A stretch of 64,000 nucleotides of DNA from Setophaga petechia (Eukaryota > Chordata > Aves > Passeriformes > Parulidae): NCBI GenBank assembly GCA_024362935.1, contig JANCRA010000019.1, positions 1,518,001-1,582,000 of the forward strand, read 5' to 3'. Under the pieces are notes generated by a model, which was given only the letters and a program-made list of their open reading frames with translations, ran no database searches and was not told where the DNA came from. Made by a program: the position numbers and the translations under genes. Below, one piece after another: positions 11,667 to 22,390 of the stretch; the first letter of the stretch is position 1; each line of letters starts with the position of its first letter.

Positions 11667-12961
11667 ATGGAACAAGAAGTGTTCTTGGAGGCAGTAGTGT
11701 GGCATGAATAAGAATATAAGCAGAAAAAATAATAAATTTAAAAGAAACATGAAAGTGGTACTATTTTTAGAAATGTCTGGATTATGACTCTCAAGATCTA
11801 GCAGTATAAGAACATCCTCAACAGGAGACAGTCTAGGGTCCAGTACTTCATCAGTGTTGGAAATTGCAGTCTTATCAGTCTTTGCTTTATAAAGAACAAG
11901 ACTCAGGGCTAATAGCTGAAAATAATTGTTGCAGTTCTGGCCTGGGCATTATGTACTCCACTTCTGTATCCCAGCGAGCACATCAAACTCCACCAACGCA
12001 CTCCAATCGTCTGCTAATCTGCTTCCTCAAAGTTTCCTCAGATCTTTCACCAGACCTTTGGAGCAAATACTGCAGGTGTTTAATCTTCGCTCTCCCTGGC
12101 ACAGAAACAGGAAGAGGAGAAAAGCGGCGCTATCATTTGCGTGCAGAGTTCAGAAATGAAACAAAATTGCTCTAACATTTGGCACTTTTCTGATTCTCTT
12201 TCTTTGCTATTTGTTTCCTAGAGGGACCTGAGGCCTAACTTGCTTTTCCATCAGAAGCTGTTGATTGCTACGCACCAATAATTTCACAAAAATGTCACAA
12301 AAAATTAATCAAATGGTTCCTCCAGTTAGGATTAAGACACGGTGTAACATTTGGGGTATCTGTTGGTAGATCCTTATTTTTTTATAACTGATGCAAAAAC
12401 ATTTCCAAGGTTACATAGAACCAAGGAATCTTTCATATAATAATAATTGTAGAACAATTTCCATTAAAAAATGTCCTAAATTTATTTCCAATTTAAATCC
12501 AGAGGTTGATTTGAGAAAATGTGTAGTCAGGTTATTTGAAATATAAGTATGGAAGCAAACCAGAAATTAATGAAGATATAACAAGGTTGAGGAAATTTTC
12601 ATTCAGCCTTAGCATTTGCCCTCTTTGAGAACATGTAGCCGCCCTATTAGTTTTCTTCCAAAGCCAGAATAAGGGTTCCTCAGAACTAAAGAAGAATTTT
12701 TCTTTTTTAGCCCCTTTTTTTTCCATAATTTCTGAGTTAGAAAACCAGAGGTAGCAATGTCTCAATCACTGCAGCTGCAGATTCAGTATTCTCATTTCAT
12801 TAATACTCCTAATGGCACTGACATGTACATTTCTTAAACATTTTCACATAGAAGTTTTCCTGTTTCCCACAGCCCTTAATTCCTAATCTGTTATTCAGGT
12901 GAATGTATTTTTTTCATAAGAATGTTTTAGAAATTCAGGTGGCTTGTTTAGTTTGTTAGGA
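11667..12961. other. Non-coding sequence, nothing recognised
   Basis: No gene or repeat family recognised. Overlapping plus-strand frames of 103 and 77 codons at 11864-12175 have no recognisable domain. Confidence 0.5.
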
Positions 12962-13018
12962 TTTTTTTGGATTTTTTTTTTGTTTTGTTTTGTTTTGTTT
13001 TGCTTTATTTTTTTTTTC
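12962..13018. repeat. T-rich tract with (GTTTT)n core
   Basis: T runs flank about five TGTTT units at 12980-13002. Simple sequence. Confidence 0.9.
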
Positions 13019-13378
13019 ATAATATATATCTTCTCATTGAATCTTCTCTACTAAATTTATATTCCTCCAGGCCTCTGATTGTATAACCTAGAGATATCTC
13101 ATGATATGTTTAGGCATATGTTTAGGCAAATTTGGCCTTACTGGATTTTATTTGTAAACACATTCAAGATATAGAAATTAATTCCCACCCTATTCTCAGC
13201 ATGATAAACTGCACTGTTTCAGTGTGTTAAAATGTCTGTTCATTCTGTTAAAATGGGGCTACTATGGAGAGGTGGCTTCGTGGAAGCATGTAAAACAATT
13301 GACTTAAAAGAGGGAGTGATTCTCAAGAACCAAAAGCATAACTGTGAAAATCTTCTGGCATTGATAATAAAAATGTAT

Positions 13379-13433
13379 GGTTTTTTGTTTTGGTTTGGTT
13401 TTTTTGGTTTTTTTTGTGTTGGGGTTATTTTTC
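13379..13433. repeat. T-rich tract interrupted by G
   Basis: T runs are broken by G pairs (ttggtttggttttttt) and end in gtgttgggg. It resembles 9997-10091 and 44135-44172. Confidence 0.88.
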
Positions 13434-16400
13434 CCTCTACCCTAGATGCAAAAAAGGTTGCAACTATTTTCTCAGCTATTAGATTTTCTTAGACTTTTTT
13501 CCTCTTTCATGAGATATGCAAAGAGTGGTTTTTCGTAAGTCTTATTTTTTTTGAAAAGCAAGGGGGACTGAGTGGGAGGAATTGTTTTACTTCTGAGTCT
13601 TCTGATGGGGAAAATTGCTGAAAGATGAAGCTTTTAAGAGTATATTCACAATTTTCTCCTCACTTCAAAACAAAGACCATTGTCAAGCTTGTCTTGGAGA
13701 TGCTTAATTGTAGTTTACTTGGTAATGACTATAGTAATTCTAAGCTTCTTTTAAAATAATGCTATTTATGTCTAGCAAGGAAGATCACCAGTCTTGCTAA
13801 AGTTCCAGAGCTAATAAACCAATGTTTATTAGACATTTATAGCTTGTTTCAGAGGCATAGTAATTATAAACATTCTAGAAAATCTGCTATTTGATAAAAT
13901 ATTTACTGAATTTCTGCTACTCTTAGGCAGTTACAATCTCTATTTTACACCTGCTTAATGTGAAGAATGACCACAAGTAAAAATTTGAATTCTGTTCTGC
14001 AGAGTATTTTAACTTCTGTTAAAGCTATTTATCACAAAACAAGAAAGAACAAATTATATCTTTGTGAATCCGTCTCCTAGTTTTTAGTGCTTCTCCTAAT
14101 CTTATAGGCAATTTAAGCCTCATATATATTGATGACTTCTTTTGTGTATAAATCTTTCGTCTCTGCCTTTCAGAGGAATTTTGTTCTTCAGAAACCAGTT
14201 CTTAGAGCAAGCATTGAGGTATAAGGTATCTAGGTTAGCTTCAGGCACTGAAGAGTGACTAACAAACTGCCAGCTCTTTGGCTTTTGGACTAATACTGGC
14301 TCCCTGCAAACTATGTGTCAGAGAAATTTCTCTTGATTCTTTGCTTGTGCAACATAAATGTCTTGTTAAGCAAGACCCAGAAGTCCCATTGTCAATGATG
14401 CCAGAATGGTTCCTTAGGTGGTCACAGTGCACCTTGTTTTGCTCCTCTTGCTCTAAATGTATCAAAACACATAAAGTAACTCCCCCTGTCCATTTGCCCT
14501 TCCATCCCCCAAAAAAGGGAAAAAAAAAAAAAAAAGAAGCAATTCCAGTGTGGGGGGAAAATGCTTGTGCAGCCTCTTTTTTTTTCCATGGTAGCCGAGG
14601 AAAACAAAATTATTTTGTCCTCTTCTTTAAAAGAGAATTCTTCCAATATTTTTAATCGATCTCTTGTCATATTTTAGAGTCATCATCATGAAAAGCTCCA
14701 ATACAGACTCGACATGGAAGAACCCCCCGAAGGCCGTCTGGGATATTATCCTGACTAAATTATGTTTAGTTTTCAACTAAACATACATTTAATCTGAGTC
14801 TTTGCAACATCTGTTCTCATGGTTGCTCTCTATAACTTCTTCACTTTCCCACTTTGTTGTATTTCTATCTGAGATTCTACCTGAATGACCTTTTCAAAGT
14901 CCAGCTAGTGAAAAATACAGCAGTTCATCAGCTGGAGAGCACACTTGCAGTACACCTCCACACTGGCTCTGTGTTTTTTGTCACAAGGTGATGCTTAACC
15001 TTTAAAACTCTGGGATATAGTATGGGGATTTCTTCTTGCCTTCTTTGGTTAGTTCCTAACTGATATTAGGCAGAGGCCAGCTGTGAAGTGCTGAATGAAC
15101 AGCACAGTGATATAGTAAAGACATTCGAGCAGGCTGAGGGCCCTTTGTCACTTATATGACTTTTCTCAGAAGGATATGATCTACCCTGCAACTCCCTGCA
15201 CTAATGGCAGTGCTAACAAAAAGCACTCTCAGCAAGGCATCATAGTCTTTTAATTTTTACCTCCTTTCCAGGGTAATTGTGACTGAAGCTAGTGACCTAC
15301 CCAGCATGCAGCAAAGCATGTTGTTTCAGTCAGAATTTTAGAAAAAAGCGTATAGGAGGAAAGAAGTACTTTTGTGGAGGTTAAATCATGCTGGTGGATG
15401 TTGTCACAGTCAATGTTGATGTTAAATGCAGGTGCAAACCACAGGCATATGCCACCAGCCAAAACAAAGGGAAATTGAGAATCCATGCTGTAATTTGATT
15501 CTAGATGGAGTGATTTGCCCAGTGCAGTTTTCAAGGCTTCGAGTAAGAAAAAAGGCATAGAAACTGTGAAAGCAGTTGTTGACAAGGTGTTTTACAGAAA
15601 ATCAGAAGTCGTTGTGCTGAGTTCGAGAGAAAAAACCTCATGTTTCAGGCAGAAACTGCTTTAAATTTCATTGTAGGGGTCCCTTTTGTAAGGTTCCTCC
15701 TATATTCAGAGGTAACTGCGCTTCTTTTGTAGATAAACAACATTGCAACAAGATATCTATTTTCATCATGCAATACTTGCTAAGTAATTTCTTCATTGAG
15801 TTAAAAGGCTACCAAAGAGAAGGATAAATTATTCAGTGAGTTCATCTTTCAGTCATAAAGTTTGGAGTCAAGTTTCTTGCAAAAGCCTGGACATACGTCA
15901 TGGCTAGATCCTCTCCCTTTTCTTTCCCTTACTTCCCTTCCCACCCCTCCCCTTCCCTCTCATGTCCCACTTTTGAATAAAATTCATGTATTTATTTTCA
16001 GCTGTATTATCAGACTGTATCTTCCTCTGCTAACCCCAGCTTTCTGAAATAGCATCTTCAAAACTCTCTTTCTGAAGGCTGAAATCAGTCCAATTATTTG
16101 CTTGCCAATAACATTTTTTTTCATTATTATTATTTTTTGACCTAAATTTCTTAGAGACAAAAAAATTGTTAATGCTTTTTCTATGTTCTCCCTGTCACTG
16201 GGAGAAAATCCAAGCCCAGCTGCCCTGTTTGATCCTTTCTTACATTGGATAGAACTACTCTCTGCTGGTGAGGAGATCTTTGCTAGTGAGCTGTAAAGCT
16301 GTAAGATTATTCTCAGCTTCTGGATGCATCTCAGATACAAAAAGCTCATAATATAATTTCATATCCATTCAGATTATTTTTGAGGTAGGTCTTTGACAGT

Positions 16401-17698
16401 GCACAGAGCTATATCTCTAACAACACAGAGACAGTGCCAGACTATCAAGTTAGATTTAAAGGTGTTTGAAATATTTTATTCTGAGAAGTAGCAAAGTTTT
16501 GTAGATGGCTTTATTGCTGTTGTTTGGCATCATATGCTTAATATATGCTACAATGTAAAATATTTTTTAAGTATTGATTATTAAATAAAATTATATAAAT
16601 TGTGGAAAACAGTCTCCTCCTTCCATAGAGAGGAGAATCATCTCTATTACTGGCCAAGCACACTAAGGATAGTGCTTTTTGTATATTTAAATGCAGAAAA
16701 GAAATAATGAGGTCATTTAAGAAGATAAATGCCACACTAAATGCATTTGACAGCACTTCAGTTTTTATGTAGAGTATAAGCTTAGTCAATAATATCACCC
16801 ACAGACACAAATTACACTCTGCGACACCTGGACACTTTAGATCTAGTACAACCAATTACTCGGAAGAAGTGCTCTGAGTCTTGCAGACAGATTTTCAGTT
16901 TCAAGCTTTTGAAGACTGAAGATGAACACATAAATGAACAGTTAAACATTTCATGTTCCTTACCAGAGTGCCTGTTCTGGGCTATCAGTTGCCTAAGTAA
17001 ACAAAGAAGTAATTTAAAACTGCAGAAGCAGATTTTCAACAAGTGCAACTTGGCCAAGGTTGATTAATTTAGGTGTAATTTTGATTGCCCATTGCTTGCA
17101 TGAGGAGTCAATCCTTAGAGTCACTTACACTAATATGGAATCAGGATAGATCCAATAGGTCAACAGCCTTTAGAAGAGGGAGTTAACACTGAAGACACAT
17201 TCTCATGAGGTCCCAGAGACTTCAGGAGTGACATACTCAGCACAGAGCCTGTCAAAGGCAATATTCTGTGTTTATTGTATGGTCTGTTCCACCGTGTACC
17301 TTAATTTTCTTGGTTTTAAAACATTATATATCTCTACTCTTTTCATCATAGATTAACATTGTGAATAAAATACATATAGTGTTTAATATTTTTTAAAAAA
17401 CCCTTAATGGAGAATCACAAGTCCTGCACTGAACTTTAGCTTACAGTTAAAGATACTATCTAAAGAAAAATGGCTTGCCAAAAATTCAGAAAGTATTGAT
17501 TTTTTTTCCTTTTAAAAATATTTTTAAATTTTGAGACATGTTTCATCAAGTCAAAATGATCTGGTTGAACTACTTTTTAATTTTCTGAATTTACATGATT
17601 AGTACAGTCTGAAAAGGAAAAATATTCTCAGTGAAACATTCAGTTTGGGTGTTTGTACAACATGCGCTGGAAACAACATTGACATTTGTCTCTGTCCA
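13434..17698. other. AT-rich non-coding sequence, nothing recognised
   Basis: No exon, RNA gene or repeat family recognised. It contains a short poly-A run (14521-14535), a hairpin at 14761-14785, and chance frames of up to 125 codons whose translations look like nothing known. Confidence 0.55.
14761..14785. repeat. Perfect 11-bp-arm inverted repeat
   Basis: TATGTTTAGTT and AACTAAACATA are exact reverse complements around a TTC centre. The flanking taaat / attta extend the pairing if one C is bulged. No T-run follows at the right distance and there is no gene beside it, so it is a structural oddity only. Confidence 0.85.
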
Positions 17699-18307
17699 TG
17701 TCCTGGTTTCAGCTGGGATAAAATAAATTTTCTTCTTAGTACCTGGGGCAGTGCTGTGGCTTGAATTTCATATGAGAATAATTCTAATAATATACTGATG
17801 TTTTAGTCAATGTTCAACAGAGCTGACTCTAGGCCAAGGATTTTTTTATCACCCATGCTCTGCCAGCAGGCAGGTAGGTGTGCAAGAAACCAGGATGGAG
17901 CACATCCAGGACAACTGTCCCAAACTGGCCAAAGGGATATTCTATATGCCAGAACACAATGCTTGATGTACAATCTGGAGCAGTTACCCATAATGTGACC
18001 AATGTGACTGGGGATTGGTCAGCAGGTGGCGACCAACTGTGTATCACTTATGTTTCTTGGGTTTTGTTCATCTCTCTCCTTTTCATTACAATTAATAATA
18101 TTTTTGTTGTTATTATGATAATAATTATTATAATCATTCGTGGTTTTATTTTTATTTTATTTTTGCCTGGTTTCAATTCTTAAATTTTTCTTATCTCAAC
18201 CCTCAAGGGTTTAATTTTTTTTCTTTCAAATCTTCCCTCCTGCGGGGTGGCAGGCGGGAAATGAGCAGCATGATGTGTGCTGCTTGGTTTCTGGCTGAGG
18301 TTTGACA
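17699..18307 (+). mobile_element. Solo LTR of an ERVL-type endogenous retrovirus
   Basis: It starts TGTCCTGGTTTCAGCTGGG and ends GGTTTGACA, the terminal pattern of a common avian ERVL LTR family as I remember it. Internal landmarks match in order: 'ctgatgttttagt' (about 17800), 'gccaaagggatattc' (about 17928), the ATT-rich stretch at 18085-18140, and 'ttatctcaaccc' (about 18190). The expected TATA is lost (now 'gtacaa' near 17969) and the poly(A) signal is degraded to 'cttaaa' (about 18178). Flanks gtcca and gtagg are not a clear 5-bp duplication. It is therefore an old, inactive copy. No internal retroviral genes adjoin it. Confidence 0.9.
18019..18031 (+). promoter_or_regulatory. CTCF-like core word inside the ERVL LTR
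   Basis: The word TCAGCAGGTGGCG fits the CTCF core pattern CCASYAGRKGGCR at all positions but the first. Binding is not shown by sequence alone. Confidence 0.25.
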
Positions 18308-21157
18308 GTAGGTGAATGCCTGTGTTTATTTTTTTCCCTTATTCTGCAAAATATTTTTACAAATATTTAACAGGCTCTCAAACTAGCAGCATTCAAGACA
18401 CGGAAGCCTTTATTGTGCCAAAGCAATAAGTAGAGAAGTCTAAATAAAGTTGCTCAGATTTCATGTTGGATTTGTAGTGTGTTCCTCTTCTGAAAGAGTA
18501 ATTATTTCAGTAATTGTTTTAAGCACTGTAGTGTCGCTTAGATAAATTGAAATATTTTGAATAATCATCATATGATACTAGAGTACTTTATTTTAAGACT
18601 GGTCTTGTTCCCAGTTCCTAGAATAACAAATGTCTCATTGACAGATTACTTTGGATGTCCGCACTAGGAAGCTGAACCAAGAATCTGCAGCTACTATGAT
18701 TAAATATATACACATTTGTTTTGATTTTTCAGCCCAACTCTTATCCCTTGCTCACATATACTCTCCCTGTTTTGGTTACTATGGTGTAATTACCTTACAT
18801 CAGAAGCTAAAGAGAAATTCCAAAAGAGATTTGTGATGGAAAGGGATAAATTGATTTCCTGAAAATCTTCAGCAATTCTGTAGAAATCATTTATCTTGTT
18901 AACCTGAAGTCTAGGATAGAGAATCTTTCCATGTTTGGCAGTATAAATTTCAAAGCAATGTTCCAAGGTGCCTGAAATGGTTTCAGCAAAACAAAGACTT
19001 TTCCACATCATCCACAGCAAGGAAGCCTAATAGCTCACAGAGTCACTGCATCAATGTTTGTAAGGCCATTTCCTTAAGTTCTGTTTGCATAGCTTTAGAG
19101 AAAGGTTTTTATCAGGCAGAAGGCTGCTTCTGGCCTTGGAGCTGCCAATTTTGAGGCCAAATTATTATGGGGAGAAGAGGCATAAGTTTGATAACTCAAT
19201 GCCTACAGGACAGTTAGAACTTTACCTGCTTTACCACACCACACAAAGCCATTCCTCGTATACAACCAAATTCAACCATGGGACCAGCTCTTCACTGATA
19301 CCTTAGATTGCTTTCAAGTTAATGCTGTATTTTTTCAAGCCATAACATCCACTTTATCTCTTTCAGGTGTAAACAAAACAGTGTCTGTTCTTTTGCCTAT
19401 TTAATCAAAGCAGTTTTTCCTTCTTTTCTTCCGAGTCTGGCTAAATTAACTGAAATGACCTGCAAGGTTGTTGCTATCTCCAGACTGGATCAGAGAATGT
19501 AGGCATTGCACTACAATCTACTTTAATCCCATTACAGCCATGCCACTCCTAGGCCTTCATTGTGATTAGACAATTAGATACCGATGGCTTTCTAATGGAT
19601 TTATTACAAGGCATTAGCTCATGAAAATTCTGCAGTGTTAGCTGCTTGCCTTTTCCTTATAATGAGAAATGAAACACTGTCACGGGAATCTGTTAATTTA
19701 ATAGCTTCCATAACAATGTTAGGAGTGGTAGTGGAAGAAATTAAACATGATTTGTTGCTGAGGCTAACCTGCTCCATGATTTGGCCTTGTGGCTATTTGG
19801 AGAAGCCTTTTACCTATTAGTAGAAAAAGATAACTGACCAAACTTTAAAATGAATGTGGTTTTTTGCATCCCCAAGAAAAGTGAGTAGCCGAATGTTGTC
19901 ACAGTACCTGAAGAATTAATCAGTAGTTTAGGAGAGATGGAAATAAAGGGGAAGTGTTTTGCTATGGCTTCTGAAAATGCTAGCTAGAATTTAACTTATC
20001 AGGATGAGATGGGGGATTGGTGGCACCTTACATTTGTGTGCAAGTCACTCCTATTTGGTCACAACAGTCACACTTGCAAAAGTAAGAACCAGGGTGGTGG
20101 GAACTTTCCTCAGTGCTTTCATTTGTGTGAGACACCAGAGCACTCCAGCAACTACCTTAAACAATCAAACAGGCAGTTTATTAATTAACAGTAAAATATT
20201 TACCTTAAAAAAAATCCTAATTATGATCTTGATTGCCATGACATGTATCAGGGAACAAATGGGCTCACAATGAGTAGTGGGTAAAATCCTCAAAATGTAG
20301 TAATGTCTATTACCTTTTTTTTTTCTTTTCATGAGGCTGGTGGGCAGATGTATATCACAGTAGAACCATTACTCATTTTTCACTCTTGTTGGCAGATGGA
20401 GAGGAGCCAAGGACTGAGTATGCCTCTGAGATTTTATTACCTAATATTTCCTCTTGCCTGATCCCTGTCAGGCAGCTGTGAGATTCCCTGGATGGCTGAT
20501 ATGTGTGAGTTTGAATGGCTGTGGTCATGACCGCAGACATTTTGTGCATAAAAGCTTTCATACTCTAAACCTGTCTCTTGAGTGTTCTTCACAGGCATTT
20601 AAAAGAAAAAGGATGATTTAATGTATATTAACATCTGAACCCAATTAGCTAAGCTAATGAGAAAGGTAAACAGACAAGATATCCAAGAATTCATCCCTTC
20701 TTTGGATCTACAAAGCTCTGAGATATGATGAAACAGTGAGGCTTCCCCATTATTTAAGAGAGACTGATAACTAGGCAGCTTATATTAAAGTGAGGCATAC
20801 TGACTCAAAGCATTGTATCTTTGCCCTATGTTTTGCAGGTATAACTACCTTGGTGTTTACTTTGATGCAAGAATTTTGCCAGCATCCACTGCATTAAAAA
20901 ATGGACTTTTCTGGCTCCTTTGGGCAGTTTCACAATTTACAATTTTGAGGAAGTTGTACTGTTCCAAGAAGGAGCTAACAATATTTTTTCCTTTTGTTTT
21001 TTTAAAGTCATTTTGTCTCCAGCATATAAATTCTGGTAGACAAATTCCAACTCTTTGTTTTAGTAATACAAAAATCCTATAATATCAATAATTCAGATAA
21101 AATCAGATTAAAAATTATGTAATGTGTGTATACATGTATTAGTGTATAAATACAGTG
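18308..21157. other. AT-rich non-coding sequence, nothing recognised
   Basis: No gene or repeat family recognised. The stretch 19480-19800 is free of simple repeats and balanced in base composition, so it could be a conserved non-coding element, but nothing in the sequence alone proves it. Confidence 0.5.
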
Positions 21158-21227
21158 TCTTAAAATTAATATTAACATTTAATCTAAATGTCTCTTAAAA
21201 TTAATATTAACATTTAATCTAAATGTC
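21158..21227. repeat. Perfect 35-bp tandem duplication
   Basis: Bases 21158-21192 are repeated exactly at 21193-21227. The unit starts tcttaaaattaat and ends ctaaatgtc. Exact identity suggests a recent event. Confidence 0.96.
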
Positions 21228-21705
21228 AAATGAAATGAAATAGGGTGATACATTTGAAATGAAATGTTTTGGCATTATCAGACTGAAACAAGAAGGATGA
21301 AATGATTAATTTTGACACTTTCCTGTGGAAAATTTCTTCAAAATTGAAATGTTCATGTACAGCAACTCGATTTCAACAAAACTGAATTTTTGGTGCTGCA
21401 CAGTGTTCTGCTGAAACATTTTTGAGCAGCTGTAAGTAGAGCCTGTTTGTGTGTGTGTTTCTGTTTGTAAACTTACCTTTCAGCGAGATGAAGGCTACCA
21501 GGCATGTTAAATCCACCATTCACTTTGGAAATTGTTCATGAATTATGCAACTTCATCTAAAGCCAGAGTCACACTGTGACAAGACAGGGTCAGACCACAG
21601 CATGGAACGTTTTGATGTGTGTCCTCCACTAACGAGACTCCCACACAGAACTAGCACAAGTGTCTCTCCACTTAGAATGATACCAGTGTTAGGAATTTTT
21701 CCTCC

Positions 21706-21744
21706 AGGAGGTATTTGGTAAATAGGAGGTATTTGGTAAATAGG
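21706..21744. repeat. 18-bp tandem duplication
   Basis: The unit aggaggtatttggtaaat occurs at 21706-21723 and 21724-21741 and is followed by the first bases of a third copy (agg). Confidence 0.95.
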
Positions 21745-22079
21745 CCTGAGCAAATCATCCAAATGGAGAATTTAGGAGTTATGTCATTTTTTAACAGCTT
21801 TTCTAGAGCATTTATGTGGTAAAACCAAATATGAAAGATTTCTTTTTTGTGATTTATTATCAATTTAATTTCTTAATACGGATGATCACTGATGGTGTTT
21901 CTTATTATGGCACTTATTTGCATTGCAACACAAAAGGATACCATTTTACCAAATATAAACCCATCACGATAATGAAAGACATTGCAGGAGTGACTTTAAA
22001 ATCTAAGTCACACAAATATCACACATGTAAGCTGCAAAAGTAAACATGAAGATTGTATGTAGATCAAATAAAGAAAGCT

Positions 22080-22390
22080 GTGCCCATGTTAAAGATGACC
22101 AGCCCTAGCAGCAGGAGAAGCTGTAGCCCAGATATGGTTTGGCACCACCATCCATCACCCTGTGGCACCAGGATGGCTGCTGGCATGGGACATCTGCAGA
22201 GGGGCACCCCACGGCATGATGCTGTGGTCCTGAGTGTGGCCCCTGGTGGGTTCTGCAAGGCAGGAAACATGCACTGCCTGGGGAGGAAGGATGCTGGAGG
22301 CCTGCTGGGGGCACAGGCTGCCCTTTCGAGGGGGTGTGTAGGTGTGCACGACTGTGCATGTGTGTGTGTGACCAGTATCACCTGGGACTA
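22080..22390. other. GC-rich island of unknown origin
   Basis: About 310 bases much richer in G+C than either side, with abrupt edges and few CpG. Long frames are open on both strands at once (112 codons plus, 105 codons minus), as expected where stop codons are rare rather than from selection. The 3' end carries a short TG run (about 22358-22370). I recognise no protein, LTR or CR1 pattern. It may be an unrecognised repeat, an exon of a non-coding RNA, or a regulatory element. Confidence 0.5.

Noticed and set aside
11302..11668. Frames of 102 (plus) and 116 (minus) codons
   Set aside because: Both lie inside the solo LTR, in GC-rich DNA with few stops, and overlap each other.
17694..18312. 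Target-site duplication around the ERVL LTR
   Set aside because: The flanking five bases (gtcca and gtagg) agree at only two positions, so I do not claim a duplication.
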